From Paenalicyclobacillus ferrooxydans (lineage in GTDB: Bacteria > Bacillota > Bacilli > Alicyclobacillales > Alicyclobacillaceae): a stretch of DNA of 64,000 nucleotides. Shown here one piece after another: positions 9,122-17,521 of the stretch. The stretch is from contig NZ_LJCO01000069.1 in assembly GCF_001399675.1 (NCBI RefSeq), positions 1-64,000 on the forward strand. The letters are read 5' to 3'. The notes beneath the pieces were generated by a model. The model searched no databases. It worked only from the letters and a program-made list of their open reading frames with translations, and had not been told where the DNA came from. Made by a program: the position numbers and the translations under genes. Positions within the stretch are counted from its first letter, which is position 1; every line of letters begins with the position of its first letter.

Positions 9122-9361
9122 ATGACTGAGCAGGCGTTTAACGAAGAAGAAGCGATCTCCTTCGGACAACTGATAGCCATTGCAGAAGCGATGTACGCAC
9201 CGGGTCTCACGAACCCTCCCATACCTCCTGATTTGTCCGCGGATTGGGACGTCCTCATCGATGACATTAAGTCAACTCACTCCAATTCCCGGAATTGCGC
9301 CATACCATCAGTTGCTTTCATCATCTGTATACGTATCTGTATGTCCTTGGGGATCATGTAG
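9122..9361 (+). pseudogene. Possible N-terminal stub of a lipase-like protein
   Basis: A 79-residue frame starting at ATG 9122 after GGGGAAGGG. The first 48 residues (EEAISFGQLIAIAEAMYAPG, then PPDLSADWDVLIDDI) look like the N-terminus of class-3 lipase-family proteins. After DDI the text becomes Cys/Ile-rich and unlike any protein (SVAFIICIRICMSLGIM), and the frame stops. No catalytic GxSxG follows. I read it as a truncated gene, probably left by a deletion. The lipase assignment is by memory of the family and is weak. Confidence 0.35.
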
Positions 9362-9440
9362 ACATCAGCAGTTAAGGCATAAGACGTTTCCTTCGACACA
9401 TACTGAAAGGGTCGTTAACGTTGTGCGAGGAGGCGAACGG

Positions 9441-9611
9441 ATGTCCCATAAGAGAACGAATGACGAGTCTAAAGTCGCGTGGCCGTTTAAGGATGAACAT
9501 GAAAAAGGTTTGAGGAACAAACACGTTGACTTACCGAGCATGCGTACAGAGCTCACTCAGCAATCCATCGACCGCGGGTCAGGGGATTCAACGAGCAGCA
9601 AACGTGGTTAG
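9441..9611 (+). CDS. Small hydrophilic protein, 56 residues, unknown
   Basis: The ATG at 9441 is preceded by a strong GAGGAGG site at good spacing, and the gene ends just before a clear terminator hairpin (9616-9643). The product is charged and lacks hydrophobic segments (MSHKRTNDESKVAWPF at the start, a Ser/Gly/Lys-rich end). Small basic hydrophilic proteins of this kind are common in spore formers. No family is recognised. Confidence 0.6.
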   Translation: MSHKRTNDESKVAWPFKDEHEKGLRNKHVDLPSMRTELTQQSIDRGSGDSTSSKRG

Positions 9612-9615
9612 GCCA

Positions 9616-9643
9616 CGGCCACCCGAGTCAGGGTGGCCGTTTC
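9616..9643 (+). terminator. Rho-independent terminator
   Basis: CGGCCACCC and GGGTGGCCG form a perfect 9-bp stem with a 6-nt loop, followed by TTTC. It serves the 56-residue gene and lies 23 nt from the end of the convergent TPR gene. Confidence 0.75.
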
Positions 9644-9665
9644 ATCTGCGAACAAGATGGGGTAC

Positions 9666-10349
9666 CTAGCCCCGTCCCCCGAAGGTGACTCGAAAAAGGG
9701 CAAAGATTGCCCATCGCCGATCTCTTCTCTTCCGAAAACGAGGCAGCATACGATAAGTATCCAGGCATTCTCGCCAAGCTTCTTGTGCTCCTCTGGAGTT
9801 CCCGAGGAGTTGCTGCAGTTTCCCCATACGATAATAAGACTCACAGGAGGAGACGTTCTGCTGTTGAAAGGCATTTAAATACGCCACAGCTCTGTCTGGG
9901 TGCGTGTTTGCAACACCGGCGGCGAGCCTGAGGTAGGGCTCGCCATAATTAAGTCTCTTGTCGATTTCCAAGGACTGTATAATCAGAGACTCGCCTCGTT
10001 CTTTGTCTTCGAGGTTCAGATGGCATAAGCCTGTTAAATACAAGATCTCGGCCGAACCTTGCATTTGCTTTGGTAAACTCTCGAGCAGAGAGAGTGCTGT
10101 CTGATATTTGTGAACCTCGATGTACGCCTCAGCCAAATCATGTTTTGCAGGAGTGTCATGCGGATTCAACTGCACTTGTCGCCGCAGGTACGACATCCTT
10201 CTTTGCCGTTGAAAAGGCTTGGCAATGCTGGGCAACAACCCAATGTATCGACGGTCAACAAAATAGTAGATGGCCAGGATCACAATAATGGCCAGGAATG
10301 GATTTCCGGTGATTCTCAAGATGAGGTAAAAGACCAGAAGTTTTCCCAT
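9666..10349 (-). CDS. Membrane-anchored tetratricopeptide repeat protein
   Basis: 227 residues. One or two N-terminal hydrophobic helices (LVFYLILRITGNPFLAIIVI, then ILAIYYFV) are followed by a basic linker and several TPR units (PAKHDLAEAYIEVHKYQTAL, AEILYLTGLCHLNLEDKERG). TPR domains are protein-interaction scaffolds, so this is probably a cytoplasm-facing adaptor on the membrane. The start at 10349 is chosen because GGGAG lies six bases before it. No partner is evident from its neighbours. Confidence 0.8.
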   Translation of the reverse strand: MGKLLVFYLILRITGNPFLAIIVILAIYYFVDRRYIGLLPSIAKPFQRQRRMSYLRRQVQLNPHDTPAKHDLAEAYIEVHKYQTALSLLESLPKQMQGSAEILYLTGLCHLNLEDKERGESLIIQSLEIDKRLNYGEPYLRLAAGVANTHPDRAVAYLNAFQQQNVSSCESYYRMGKLQQLLGNSRGAQEAWRECLDTYRMLPRFRKRRDRRWAIFALFRVTFGGRG

Positions 10350-10523
10350 CTCAGTCTCCCGTGACAATGGATTTTACAATCACGCATCACTCCCTCCTAT
10401 GATACCAAACGAATTTCACTTCCTCCTCAAATTTCCGATATCTTTTAGGCTTCCGCCTATCCAGCCCACGTTTTCCTGCATAGGCTGACGTGTAGATTTC
10501 AAAAACAGGAGGGCGGAGCGAGC

Positions 10524-11798
10524 ATGCAAATTCATGTGGTTCGACCTGGGCAATCACTTTGGTCATTATCACAGCTGTACCGGGTGAGTGTTCAGGACAT
10601 CATCAATACCAATGGCATCACTCAACCGAATCAGTTGGTTGTAGGACAGGCACTAGTCATTCCCATACCGAGGCGCACGTATGTCGTGCAACCTGGGGAT
10701 TCTCTTTACACCATTGCAGAACAGTTCGGCACATCCGTGGCTACAATTGCAGGACAAAATCAAATCAGTCCATCTGCGCAGTTGACCGCAGGCCAGGTTC
10801 TGCAAGTGCCTCGGACGACGCGCAGGACGATTGAAGTGAATGCCTATCTGACTGATTTTGGTCAGCGAGGGCAGCAGACAGTTCAGCAAATTGGACCGGT
10901 TATCACCTATTTGAGCCCATTTAGTTATCACGTAGGCAGAGATGGTTCGCTGACTCCGCTGAATGACACAACCGTACTCAATCTCGCAAAGGCGCAAGGG
11001 GTGGCGCCACTGTTAGTCATCAGCAACTGGGAGGGGGCCATGTTCAATTCGGACCTGGCTCATACAATCTTAAACACTCAAACCGTTCAGGAAACCCTGA
11101 TTAACGATGTGCTTAACACCATGAAAAGCAAGGGACATCGAGGTCTGAATATAGACTTTGAGTACATCTATCCATACGACCGTGAACCGTATAATCGTTT
11201 CCTTCAAAAAGTGACAACCCGGCTTCACGCAGAGGGCTTTACCGTTTCCACTGCACTGGCACCAAAATCCTCTGGTACGCAACAAGGGCTGCTCTACGAA
11301 GCCCATGATTACCCTGCACACGGAAGATTGGCTGACTTTGTGGTTCTAATGACGTATGAGTGGGGATGGATCGGCGGGCCGCCCATGGCAGTATCTCCTG
11401 TCAACGATATCCGGAAGGTGCTCGATTACGCGGTAACTGCGATTCCGCGCGACAAAATCTTAATGGGCATGTCGATCTATGGGTACGACTGGACGCTTCC
11501 GTTCGTTGCTGGTCAGTCCCGGGCTCAGACGTTGACGCCGCTCGGAGCAGCACAGCGGGCAGCAACGTATAACGTGCCGATTGGATACGACACCGGATCT
11601 GAAGCACCGAACTACCAATATACGGACGCTGCCGGGAGGCAGCACCAAGTCTGGTTTGAAGATGCTCGCAGTTTTCAGGCTAAGCTTGGTCTGGTTCAGT
11701 CCTATGGCCTGCGCGGGTTTAGTTTTTGGTCGTATCCAACGGACTTCCCGCAAGTTCCCTTGGTCCTTACGGACAGCTTCAGAGTACGGAAATTCTAA
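10524..11798 (+). CDS. sleL: Spore cortex-fragment hydrolase, two LysM domains plus GH18 (SleL/YaaH)
   Basis: 424 residues, the same length and order as SleL/YaaH. Two LysM repeats (about residues 2-47 and 50-95: IHVVRPGQSLWSLSQLYRVS and TYVVQPGDSLYTIAEQFGTS) bind peptidoglycan. A GH18 domain follows, whose catalytic motif GLNIDFEYI has the required Asp-x-x-Asp-x-Glu pattern. SleL acts as an N-acetylglucosaminidase on germinating-spore cortex that has already been cut by other lytic enzymes. There is no signal peptide, as expected for a protein deposited on the forespore from the mother cell. AGGAGGG precedes the ATG. A sigma-E/K promoter is expected upstream but was not identified. Confidence 0.92.
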   Translation: MQIHVVRPGQSLWSLSQLYRVSVQDIINTNGITQPNQLVVGQALVIPIPRRTYVVQPGDSLYTIAEQFGTSVATIAGQNQISPSAQLTAGQVLQVPRTTRRTIEVNAYLTDFGQRGQQTVQQIGPVITYLSPFSYHVGRDGSLTPLNDTTVLNLAKAQGVAPLLVISNWEGAMFNSDLAHTILNTQTVQETLINDVLNTMKSKGHRGLNIDFEYIYPYDREPYNRFLQKVTTRLHAEGFTVSTALAPKSSGTQQGLLYEAHDYPAHGRLADFVVLMTYEWGWIGGPPMAVSPVNDIRKVLDYAVTAIPRDKILMGMSIYGYDWTLPFVAGQSRAQTLTPLGAAQRAATYNVPIGYDTGSEAPNYQYTDAAGRQHQVWFEDARSFQAKLGLVQSYGLRGFSFWSYPTDFPQVPLVLTDSFRVRKF

Positions 11799-11949
11799 TT
11801 CAAATTCTGAGCCCTTTGAGGCACAAACGATTCAGGGCATGATGAAGCGCTGCGAGAAGGCACTGCAAACCGTCTGGAGCGGTCAGCAGTTGCAGTACGC
11901 AGCGCTTCGTTACCATGTATGCCGCTGAGCCTTTAGATACATCTTTGCA

Positions 11950-12381
11950 TCAGGGTGAGACCATTGGGTTGTCCGTGTAATGTTGATAGTAGTGCTTATG
12001 AACGGGTACGACGTTGTACCTGTGAACGTGAATGATTGGATGCACTATAGGGACCTCTTGCGAGATGCTGTGGTCATGGAACACGTACTGGGGTTCGCAA
12101 ACAATCGGCGGACATGGATGGCACATGACCTTGTGTGCATGCTTCTTATGGGCGTATTCGGCGTGGTAGACCTTTTTTTCCGTTTTCATCTCAAATTGCT
12201 GGACGGCCATGCCATGAGAGTGACCGTAGCTCACTGAAGGTTGCGGAACCGGCATTTCCTTCTTTTTGTAGGCCTTAGGCGGGACCACTGAAGATTCATC
12301 TTTATGCGCCATGTAAGCAGGGGATTCTTCATCCTTCATTTCGTGTTCATGGTGCTGCCATTCCTTACCCTTTTCAGTCAT
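11950..12381 (-). CDS. His-rich spore coat protein, CotD-like
   Basis: 143 residues, very rich in His, Lys, Tyr and Val. The central HPCPPIVCEPQYVFHDHS and the His-Val-His run IVHPIIHVHRYNVVPVHKHY match the layout of the CotD inner coat family. The acidic and basic N-terminal half is disordered in appearance. The start at 12381 follows a GGAAGGGGC site; a longer frame from 12411 would include that site. The gene converges with sleL, so two spore genes sit side by side. A coat function is an inference from composition. Confidence 0.7.
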   Translation of the reverse strand: MTEKGKEWQHHEHEMKDEESPAYMAHKDESSVVPPKAYKKKEMPVPQPSVSYGHSHGMAVQQFEMKTEKKVYHAEYAHKKHAHKVMCHPCPPIVCEPQYVFHDHSISQEVPIVHPIIHVHRYNVVPVHKHYYQHYTDNPMVSP

Positions 12382-12533
12382 TTTTGCACTCGCCCCTTCC
12401 TGAAGATACACTACATGTATGAATACCTAGGTACCAATGCCCTAGTCATTTGACCATTTTCTTGCATTCTTCTTCAGGCGCAGGTTCCCCACTCTTGCAT
12501 TCAAGCAGTTCCTGGAGCGCTTGCTGCGACAGC

Positions 12534-12559
12534 AATGGCGTGCCATACGGCACGCCATT
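12534..12559. terminator. Perfect hairpin downstream of the MFS gene
   Basis: AATGGCGTGCC and GGCACGCCATT form a perfect 11-bp stem with a 4-nt loop, 75 nt past the MFS gene stop. There is no clear T run on either strand, so termination is likely but not certain. Confidence 0.4.
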
Positions 12560-12633
12560 GGTTATTGCTTAGTCACTGCTCCCTCAGTTCGGTGCAAGTG
12601 CAATTCACCCGCGGTTGATCGGCCTTTCCTTTA

Positions 12634-13974
12634 TTACTGTGCTGCATTCTTTGGACGACGGAACCACGGACCCTTTGCCGTGAAAAGTACAATGCCGTAC
12701 AGGATGATGCCTACGATACAGATATAGAACCATCCTTTAAATCCAATGGCATTGACGATGACAAAGGTAAGGCCGCCAAAGATACCTGCAAGGACGTACT
12801 GGGCGAATGACCACAATGCCCACCCGGATCCCTGAAGGGTTGGGTGAATGTCCTCCAAGTTTTCTGAGTAGAGGGCCATCCAAGGACCAAAGCCGATACC
12901 GAGCAGGATCCCTTGGATCGACGTGTACCAAATCATGGTCGATACACTGACGGTGTGGCCAATCAAGTGAATCCAGAAGAACATGAAGATCAGAACTCCA
13001 ACGACGCCAACCATTGAGCAGATTTTGCGGAGTTGGAGTTTGTCTGAAATAATGCCAACCAGAATTAGGGAACCAAGGTTTGCCAGCCAGAAGTAACTAG
13101 CGATACCAGCTGCTTGTGACGGAGCGTACTTGAATACCTCGGAAAGATAGAGCGGCCCGTACGCTGTTGTGAAATAGTACACCAACAGGAAGAGCACGAT
13201 GCCCACTGCCAGAGCCCAGATACGGAACGACCCAAAGACAAGTCTTGGATTTGCGATCTCGCCTGTGTTGTGCCGAGCTTGGTCTTGTGCTTTTTCGACG
13301 TCCCGATGGTCCTTAATGATTTGTGCCCGCAGACTCGGAGACAGATCGCGAATGAAAAACGCGACGACGATGCTGATAACCAAACAAACGGATCCCATGA
13401 TGTAAAACTGTGATTGCCAGTGATCGTGGAAGGCTGGCAATGTCCATCCGGCGACACCTGCTGCAAGAAAGTTGGCCCCGACTGGACCAAATGTCCAGAG
13501 TCCAAAGCCGAGCGCTCGACCAACGCGTGGTGTGAAGTCTCGTACCAGACCCGTGGTTGCAGGAAGTACGAGCCCAAGAATGACAGCCATAATGAATCGA
13601 ACGATGATAAAGTCAAGTGTAGTGTGTACGAAAACCATGGAGAAGACAGCGAGTGCCGTAACAAAGGTGCCAAACACGACAAAAAAGGTTCTGCCATAGC
13701 GATCAAAGCGTGATCCGAGAACCATGGAAACAATGCCGGAGATGACTGTTGTGCCACCCATGATAAACCCATAGTCAATCAGGTTCAGTTTGAGAAAGGG
13801 TAATAAGAGCGGTACGACTGGAGCTAATTCGCCCTCATAATTCGCAACGATGTTTGCGATGACAACCAACACCAAAAGACCAACCTGCAGCCAACCGCGC
13901 GGATATACCTCGACATCGCGCTTGGCAAACCACCCGACAATACCACGGGGGTTTTCTGAGATTACTGTGGACAT
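12634..13974 (-). CDS. Major facilitator superfamily transporter
   Basis: 446 residues with about 12 hydrophobic segments and the MFS motif between helices 2 and 3 in the form GSRFDRYGRTFFV. A central hydrophilic loop of about 45 residues (DHRDVEKAQDQARHNTGE) separates the halves. The substrate is not readable; its place beside an acetate carrier and acs suggests a carboxylate, which is an inference. The ATG at 13974 is preceded by AGGAGG at nine bases, and an in-frame upstream ATG at 14004 is rejected for that reason. Confidence 0.85.
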   Translation of the reverse strand: MSTVISENPRGIVGWFAKRDVEVYPRGWLQVGLLVLVVIANIVANYEGELAPVVPLLLPFLKLNLIDYGFIMGGTTVISGIVSMVLGSRFDRYGRTFFVVFGTFVTALAVFSMVFVHTTLDFIIVRFIMAVILGLVLPATTGLVRDFTPRVGRALGFGLWTFGPVGANFLAAGVAGWTLPAFHDHWQSQFYIMGSVCLVISIVVAFFIRDLSPSLRAQIIKDHRDVEKAQDQARHNTGEIANPRLVFGSFRIWALAVGIVLFLLVYYFTTAYGPLYLSEVFKYAPSQAAGIASYFWLANLGSLILVGIISDKLQLRKICSMVGVVGVLIFMFFWIHLIGHTVSVSTMIWYTSIQGILLGIGFGPWMALYSENLEDIHPTLQGSGWALWSFAQYVLAGIFGGLTFVIVNAIGFKGWFYICIVGIILYGIVLFTAKGPWFRRPKNAAQ

Positions 13975-14008
13975 GCATTCATTCCTCCTAATGGCCATCA
14001 ACAATTTT

Positions 14009-14024
14009 CGTAAAGCGCTTACAG
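14009..14024 (-). promoter_or_regulatory. Possible CcpA (cre-like) site upstream of the MFS gene
   Basis: On the minus strand the sequence reads TGTAAGCGCTTTACG, a near-perfect inverted repeat around AGCGCT that resembles catabolite-responsive elements, with the last conserved CA missing. It lies about 35 nt before the MFS start, where it could act as a roadblock. The match is by eye only. Confidence 0.35.
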
Positions 14025-14264
14025 AAAGCCCTTACACAAAAATCTTGCACGAGACCTGAGGGGACCGACCACAACAACAGAACAAACAAGGCGAAGCGAG
14101 GGACATCACACAACGGAGCAACGAAGCCACTGTGTTATTAAATTATCACATTTATCCAAATATTTAAATGGATATTCGGGTGAAAGTGATCATTATGAAA
14201 ATGATTTGCATATAGGAACGGATAACATGTGGGGTCCTGCACGGATGGGGCACAACGTAAACAG

Positions 14265-14292
14265 CACTGGAGACCAAGCTTGGTCTCCAGTG
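14265..14292. terminator. 28-bp perfect palindrome downstream of satP
   Basis: CACTGGAGACCAAG and its exact complement meet without a loop at an AAGCTT centre. It lies about 54 nt past the satP stop. The minus-strand tract after it (CTGTTTACG) is only weakly T-rich. It could be a terminator or a protein-binding palindrome. The rest of the 13975-14345 gap is AT-rich around 14140-14220 and holds nothing else I recognise. Confidence 0.45.
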
Positions 14293-14345
14293 GCATAACC
14301 TGCATTTGTATCGCTTACGCAGAGAAGGTACCGAATGTGGTCGAC

Positions 14346-14939
14346 TTAGTTTGCGCGGGTCATGCCGCCTCCCGCAGACTGGGGACGGGACATCGGCTGC
14401 CCAACAGGGAAGATGGTGCGCCCTGCGACTGAGTTAATCACTCCCGCAGCAGAGGTGTACAACGCCAGAATGCCGCAAACGAGACCAATCCAACCGCCAA
14501 CCTGGCTCCCCATCACATTGAAATTTCCCAGTGCCAGGAACACGAAGGCAAGCCACAAGGTCAAGAAGACAAAGAACAATGCACGGTTCAGATAGAACGT
14601 GCCAATCCACAGGTAGAACGTCAGAATCCCGTACATCAAAAGGAATACACCCATGCCGGCTTTAGGGGCTGCGTGCACAATGAAGTAGAAGGCAATCCAG
14701 AATGCACCATACGATGTGAAAGCGGTTGCACCGAAGGTATTGCCTTTCTTGAATTCCCACATGCCAGCCAGCAACTGAGCACCGCCGCCGTAGCAAAGCG
14801 CGAGCCCAAGCACCACGCCGAGGGCGTTTGGTGATGTGACATGGGCGTTAATCAGACTGAGAATAACCGTTGTAATGCCGAAGCCTGCGAGTCCAAGCGG
14901 ACCTGGATCGGCAATCGTAACCTTTGCTTCATCGGACAT
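14346..14939 (-). CDS. satP: Acetate uptake transporter, GPR1/FUN34/YaaH (SatP) family
   Basis: 197 residues with six hydrophobic segments. The family N-terminal motif NPAPLGL appears here as ADPGPLGLAGFGIT, and the conserved LCYGGGAQLLAGMWEFKKGNTF block and AFTSYGAFWIA are present. Members are acetate/succinate-proton symporters or channels in the cell membrane. The ATG follows GAGGAG. The gene is downstream of acs on the same strand, so uptake and activation of acetate are encoded side by side. Confidence 0.9.
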   Translation of the reverse strand: MSDEAKVTIADPGPLGLAGFGITTVILSLINAHVTSPNALGVVLGLALCYGGGAQLLAGMWEFKKGNTFGATAFTSYGAFWIAFYFIVHAAPKAGMGVFLLMYGILTFYLWIGTFYLNRALFFVFLTLWLAFVFLALGNFNVMGSQVGGWIGLVCGILALYTSAAGVINSVAGRTIFPVGQPMSRPQSAGGGMTRAN

Positions 14940-15172
14940 GGAGATTCTCCTCTCAAATTAGAACAATGTTTTGACAAAACATTTCGTTGAGGTCATGACT
15001 GAGACGACATTTCGGCGCCTCGAGACCGACAACAATCGACATATGATTCAGACATCTAATTCAAAATGACTGTGCTCTGGGGTTGACACCTCCTCGCGCG
15101 CACCTGATTCATGCGTGGTCTGGGACTGCCACAAAGGATGTGAAAATAGCAGAAGAAATGAGTATATGTGAC

Positions 15173-15199
15173 CTGCTGACCGACAGTTTCGGTCAGCAG
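15173..15199. terminator. Hairpin between acs and satP
   Basis: CTGCTGACCGA and TCGGTCAGCAG pair perfectly (11 bp, 5-nt loop), 36 nt past the acs stop. No T run follows on the minus strand, so it may be a partial terminator or a message-stabilising structure. The rest of the 14940-15234 gap shows only purine/pyrimidine-mixed sequence. Confidence 0.45.
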
Positions 15200-15234
15200 G
15201 GCGACATCAGAGGAACTGAGAACAATCGTCTTGA

Positions 15235-17193
15235 TTAAGACTCAGTATGTGCGTATTGATTTTTGAGGGATTCAACCACGCTCGGATCCGCAAGCGTAGT
15301 CGTGTCTCCAAGCACGCGGCCTTCCGCAATATCGCGAAGCAGACGGCGCATGATCTTTGCGCTGCGCGTCTTCGGCAGCTCTGCAGTAAAGATAATTTCT
15401 TCCGGACGTGCCATCGCACCAATTTTCTCGACCACGTGTTGTTTGATTTGTGCAACAAGTTCCGGTGAGGTTTCGATACCTTCCTTCACGGTTACGAAAG
15501 CAGTGATGGCCTGGCCTTTGACTTCATGCGAGCGGCCGATGACTGCTGCCTCTGCCACTGACTTATGGTCAACAATTGCACTCTCGACTTCCATCGTCCC
15601 GATGCGGTGACCGGATACGTTGATGACATCGTCAATGCGGCCGAGAATCCAGAAGTAGCTGTCTTCATCCTTGTGTGCACCGTCACCGGGGAGATAGATG
15701 CCTTCAAATTGGCCAAAGTACGTGCGCTTGAAGCGGTCATCGTCACCCCATACGGTGCGCAGCATGGACGGCCAAGGCTTTTTGACGACCAAATAGCCGC
15801 CATGTCCGGGCTCAACAGAGTTGCCTTGCTCATCCACAATATCTGCATCAATGCCTGGCACAGGCCGAGTGGCTGATCCTGGCTTGGTCGTCGTAATACC
15901 CGGTAACGGCGCAATCATTGCGCAGCCTGTTTCGGTTTGCCACCAAGTGTCAACAATCGGGCAACGGCCTTTCCCGATGTGTTCGTGGTACCACATCCAG
16001 GCTTCCGGGTTGATGGGTTCGCCAACCGTTCCGAGCAGCCGGAGACTGTCAAGGTTATGCTTTTCTGCATACTGCGGTCCCCACTTCATAAATGTGCGAA
16101 TGGATGTGGGTGCAGTGTACAGGATGGTTGCACTGTACTTTTCAACGATAGCCCAGAACCGGTCCCTCTCAGGGAAGTCTGGAGCTCCTTCATACATCAC
16201 CACGGTCGCTCCTGCAGTCAGAGGCCCGTAGACAATATAGGTGTGACCGGTAACCCAACCGATATCAGCGGTACAGAAGAAGATGTCTTCTTCTTTCAGG
16301 TCGAACACGCTGCGCATCGAGGTATTTACACCGACCAAGTAACCTCCGGTTGTGTGAACAATCCCCTTCGGTTTACCGGTTGTTCCGGACGTGTACAGCA
16401 GATAGAGGATATCTTCAGCATCCATCTCCTCCGCAGGGCAAGGTGTCGTCGGTGCCTTTGCCATCTCCTCGTGCCAGTAGACGTCTCGTCCTTCAACCAT
16501 TGTTGCATTCGACTTTTCTCCGATCCGCTGTACAACGACCACCTTGCGTACTTTGGTCCCTTCTACAGCTTCGTCCGCGTTTGCCTTCAATGGGACGATA
16601 CCGCCGCGGCGCCAACCACCGTCTGCGGTGATGAGTACATCCGAGTCGCCGTCAAGAATCCGGTCCTGGAGACTCTTGGCTGAAAAGCCACCGAACACAA
16701 CAGAGTGGATGGCGCCAATCTTTGCGCAAGCCAACAGCGTAATGGGGAGTTCCGGGATCATCGGCAGGTAGACCGTGACGCGGTCCCCCTTCTTCACACC
16801 GAGATTCTTCAGCATGTGAGCTGCTTTGTCTACTTCGCGGCCCAGCATCTCATAGGTATATACTTTATCGTCGCCAGGCTCGCCTTCCCAGATAATTGCC
16901 GCTTTGTTTTTCCGGGGACCTTGGCGATGTCTGTCCACTGCATTGTATGCAGCGTTCAGTTTGCCGCCGACAAACCATTTTGCGTGTGGCGGGTTCCATT
17001 CCAGAACCTTGTCGTAGGGTTTGAACCAAGTAATGTTCTCTGCTTGTTCCGCCCAATACCCATCAGGGTCTTTCAGGGCTCGTTCATAGACGCCAGGATC
17101 GTTAAAATTCGCCTGTTTCGCGAATGCTTCAGAGGGTGGGAAAGATCGCTGCTCGTGTAATAAGGTATCCAGTTGGTTGTTAACCTCAGACAT
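15235..17193 (-). CDS. acs: Acetyl-CoA synthetase (AMP-forming)
   Basis: 652 residues, standard length for Acs, which makes acetyl-CoA from acetate, ATP and CoA in the cytoplasm. The adenylation signature [11 protein letters not shown], the WWQTETG motif, and the hinge [16 protein letters not shown] are all present. [11 protein letters not shown] near the C-terminus holds the lysine that is regulated by acetylation in this family. The start at 17193 is chosen because AAGGGAG lies eight bases before it; the frame extends upstream to 17316 without protein-like sequence. Confidence 0.96.
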   Translation of the reverse strand: MSEVNNQLDTLLHEQRSFPPSEAFAKQANFNDPGVYERALKDPDGYWAEQAENITWFKPYDKVLEWNPPHAKWFVGGKLNAAYNAVDRHRQGPRKNKAAIIWEGEPGDDKVYTYEMLGREVDKAAHMLKNLGVKKGDRVTVYLPMIPELPITLLACAKIGAIHSVVFGGFSAKSLQDRILDGDSDVLITADGGWRRGGIVPLKANADEAVEGTKVRKVVVVQRIGEKSNATMVEGRDVYWHEEMAKAPTTPCPAEEMDAEDILYLLYTSGTTGKPKGIVHTTGGYLVGVNTSMRSVFDLKEEDIFFCTADIGWVTGHTYIVYGPLTAGATVVMYEGAPDFPERDRFWAIVEKYSATILYTAPTSIRTFMKWGPQYAEKHNLDSLRLLGTVGEPINPEAWMWYHEHIGKGRCPIVDTWWQTETGCAMIAPLPGITTTKPGSATRPVPGIDADIVDEQGNSVEPGHGGYLVVKKPWPSMLRTVWGDDDRFKRTYFGQFEGIYLPGDGAHKDEDSYFWILGRIDDVINVSGHRIGTMEVESAIVDHKSVAEAAVIGRSHEVKGQAITAFVTVKEGIETSPELVAQIKQHVVEKIGAMARPEEIIFTAELPKTRSAKIMRRLLRDIAEGRVLGDTTTLADPSVVESLKNQYAHTES

Positions 17194-17297
17194 TTTCAAA
17201 ACTCCCTTCAGCCGATTGTTAAGTGACGTTGGCTGTAATCCGATCTCATTTGACAAGTGTGGCGGTGAAAATCCGCCGGCCCGACGTGTAAGCACAC

Positions 17298-17311
17298 CGC
17301 AAACGCTTACA
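17298..17311 (-). promoter_or_regulatory. Possible cre site upstream of acs
   Basis: On the minus strand TGTAAGCGTTTGCG matches 11 or so of 14 positions of the Bacillus cre consensus. It is part of a wider inverted repeat, TGTAAGC ... GCTTACA (17287-17311). acs genes of Bacillus are known to be under CcpA control, which fits. The rest of the acs-BCCT gap (17194-17521) is AT-rich and must hold both divergent promoters, which I could not place with confidence. Confidence 0.4.
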
Positions 17312-17521
17312 AGCATGTATATATAGAACAGTTTAAATTATACGAGCAATTCTGCTAGATACGCAATAAAACAGAAGGCAAATCGACAGGTTGCAGAAAA
17401 ATATTACGAGATACGACACAATATCCATTCTAATTAATCTTTACAGGAAAACGACACCTGCTAGTTAACTGAACCTCTCATAAATGAACAAGGTGCGGGG
17501 AAAGATCCACTGCAGTCGCAC

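Noticed and set aside
9285-9410. Minus-strand frame reading MIPKDIQIRIQMMKATDG
   Set aside because: It is protein-like but very short, without a ribosome site, and overlaps the lipase-like stub; left unannotated.
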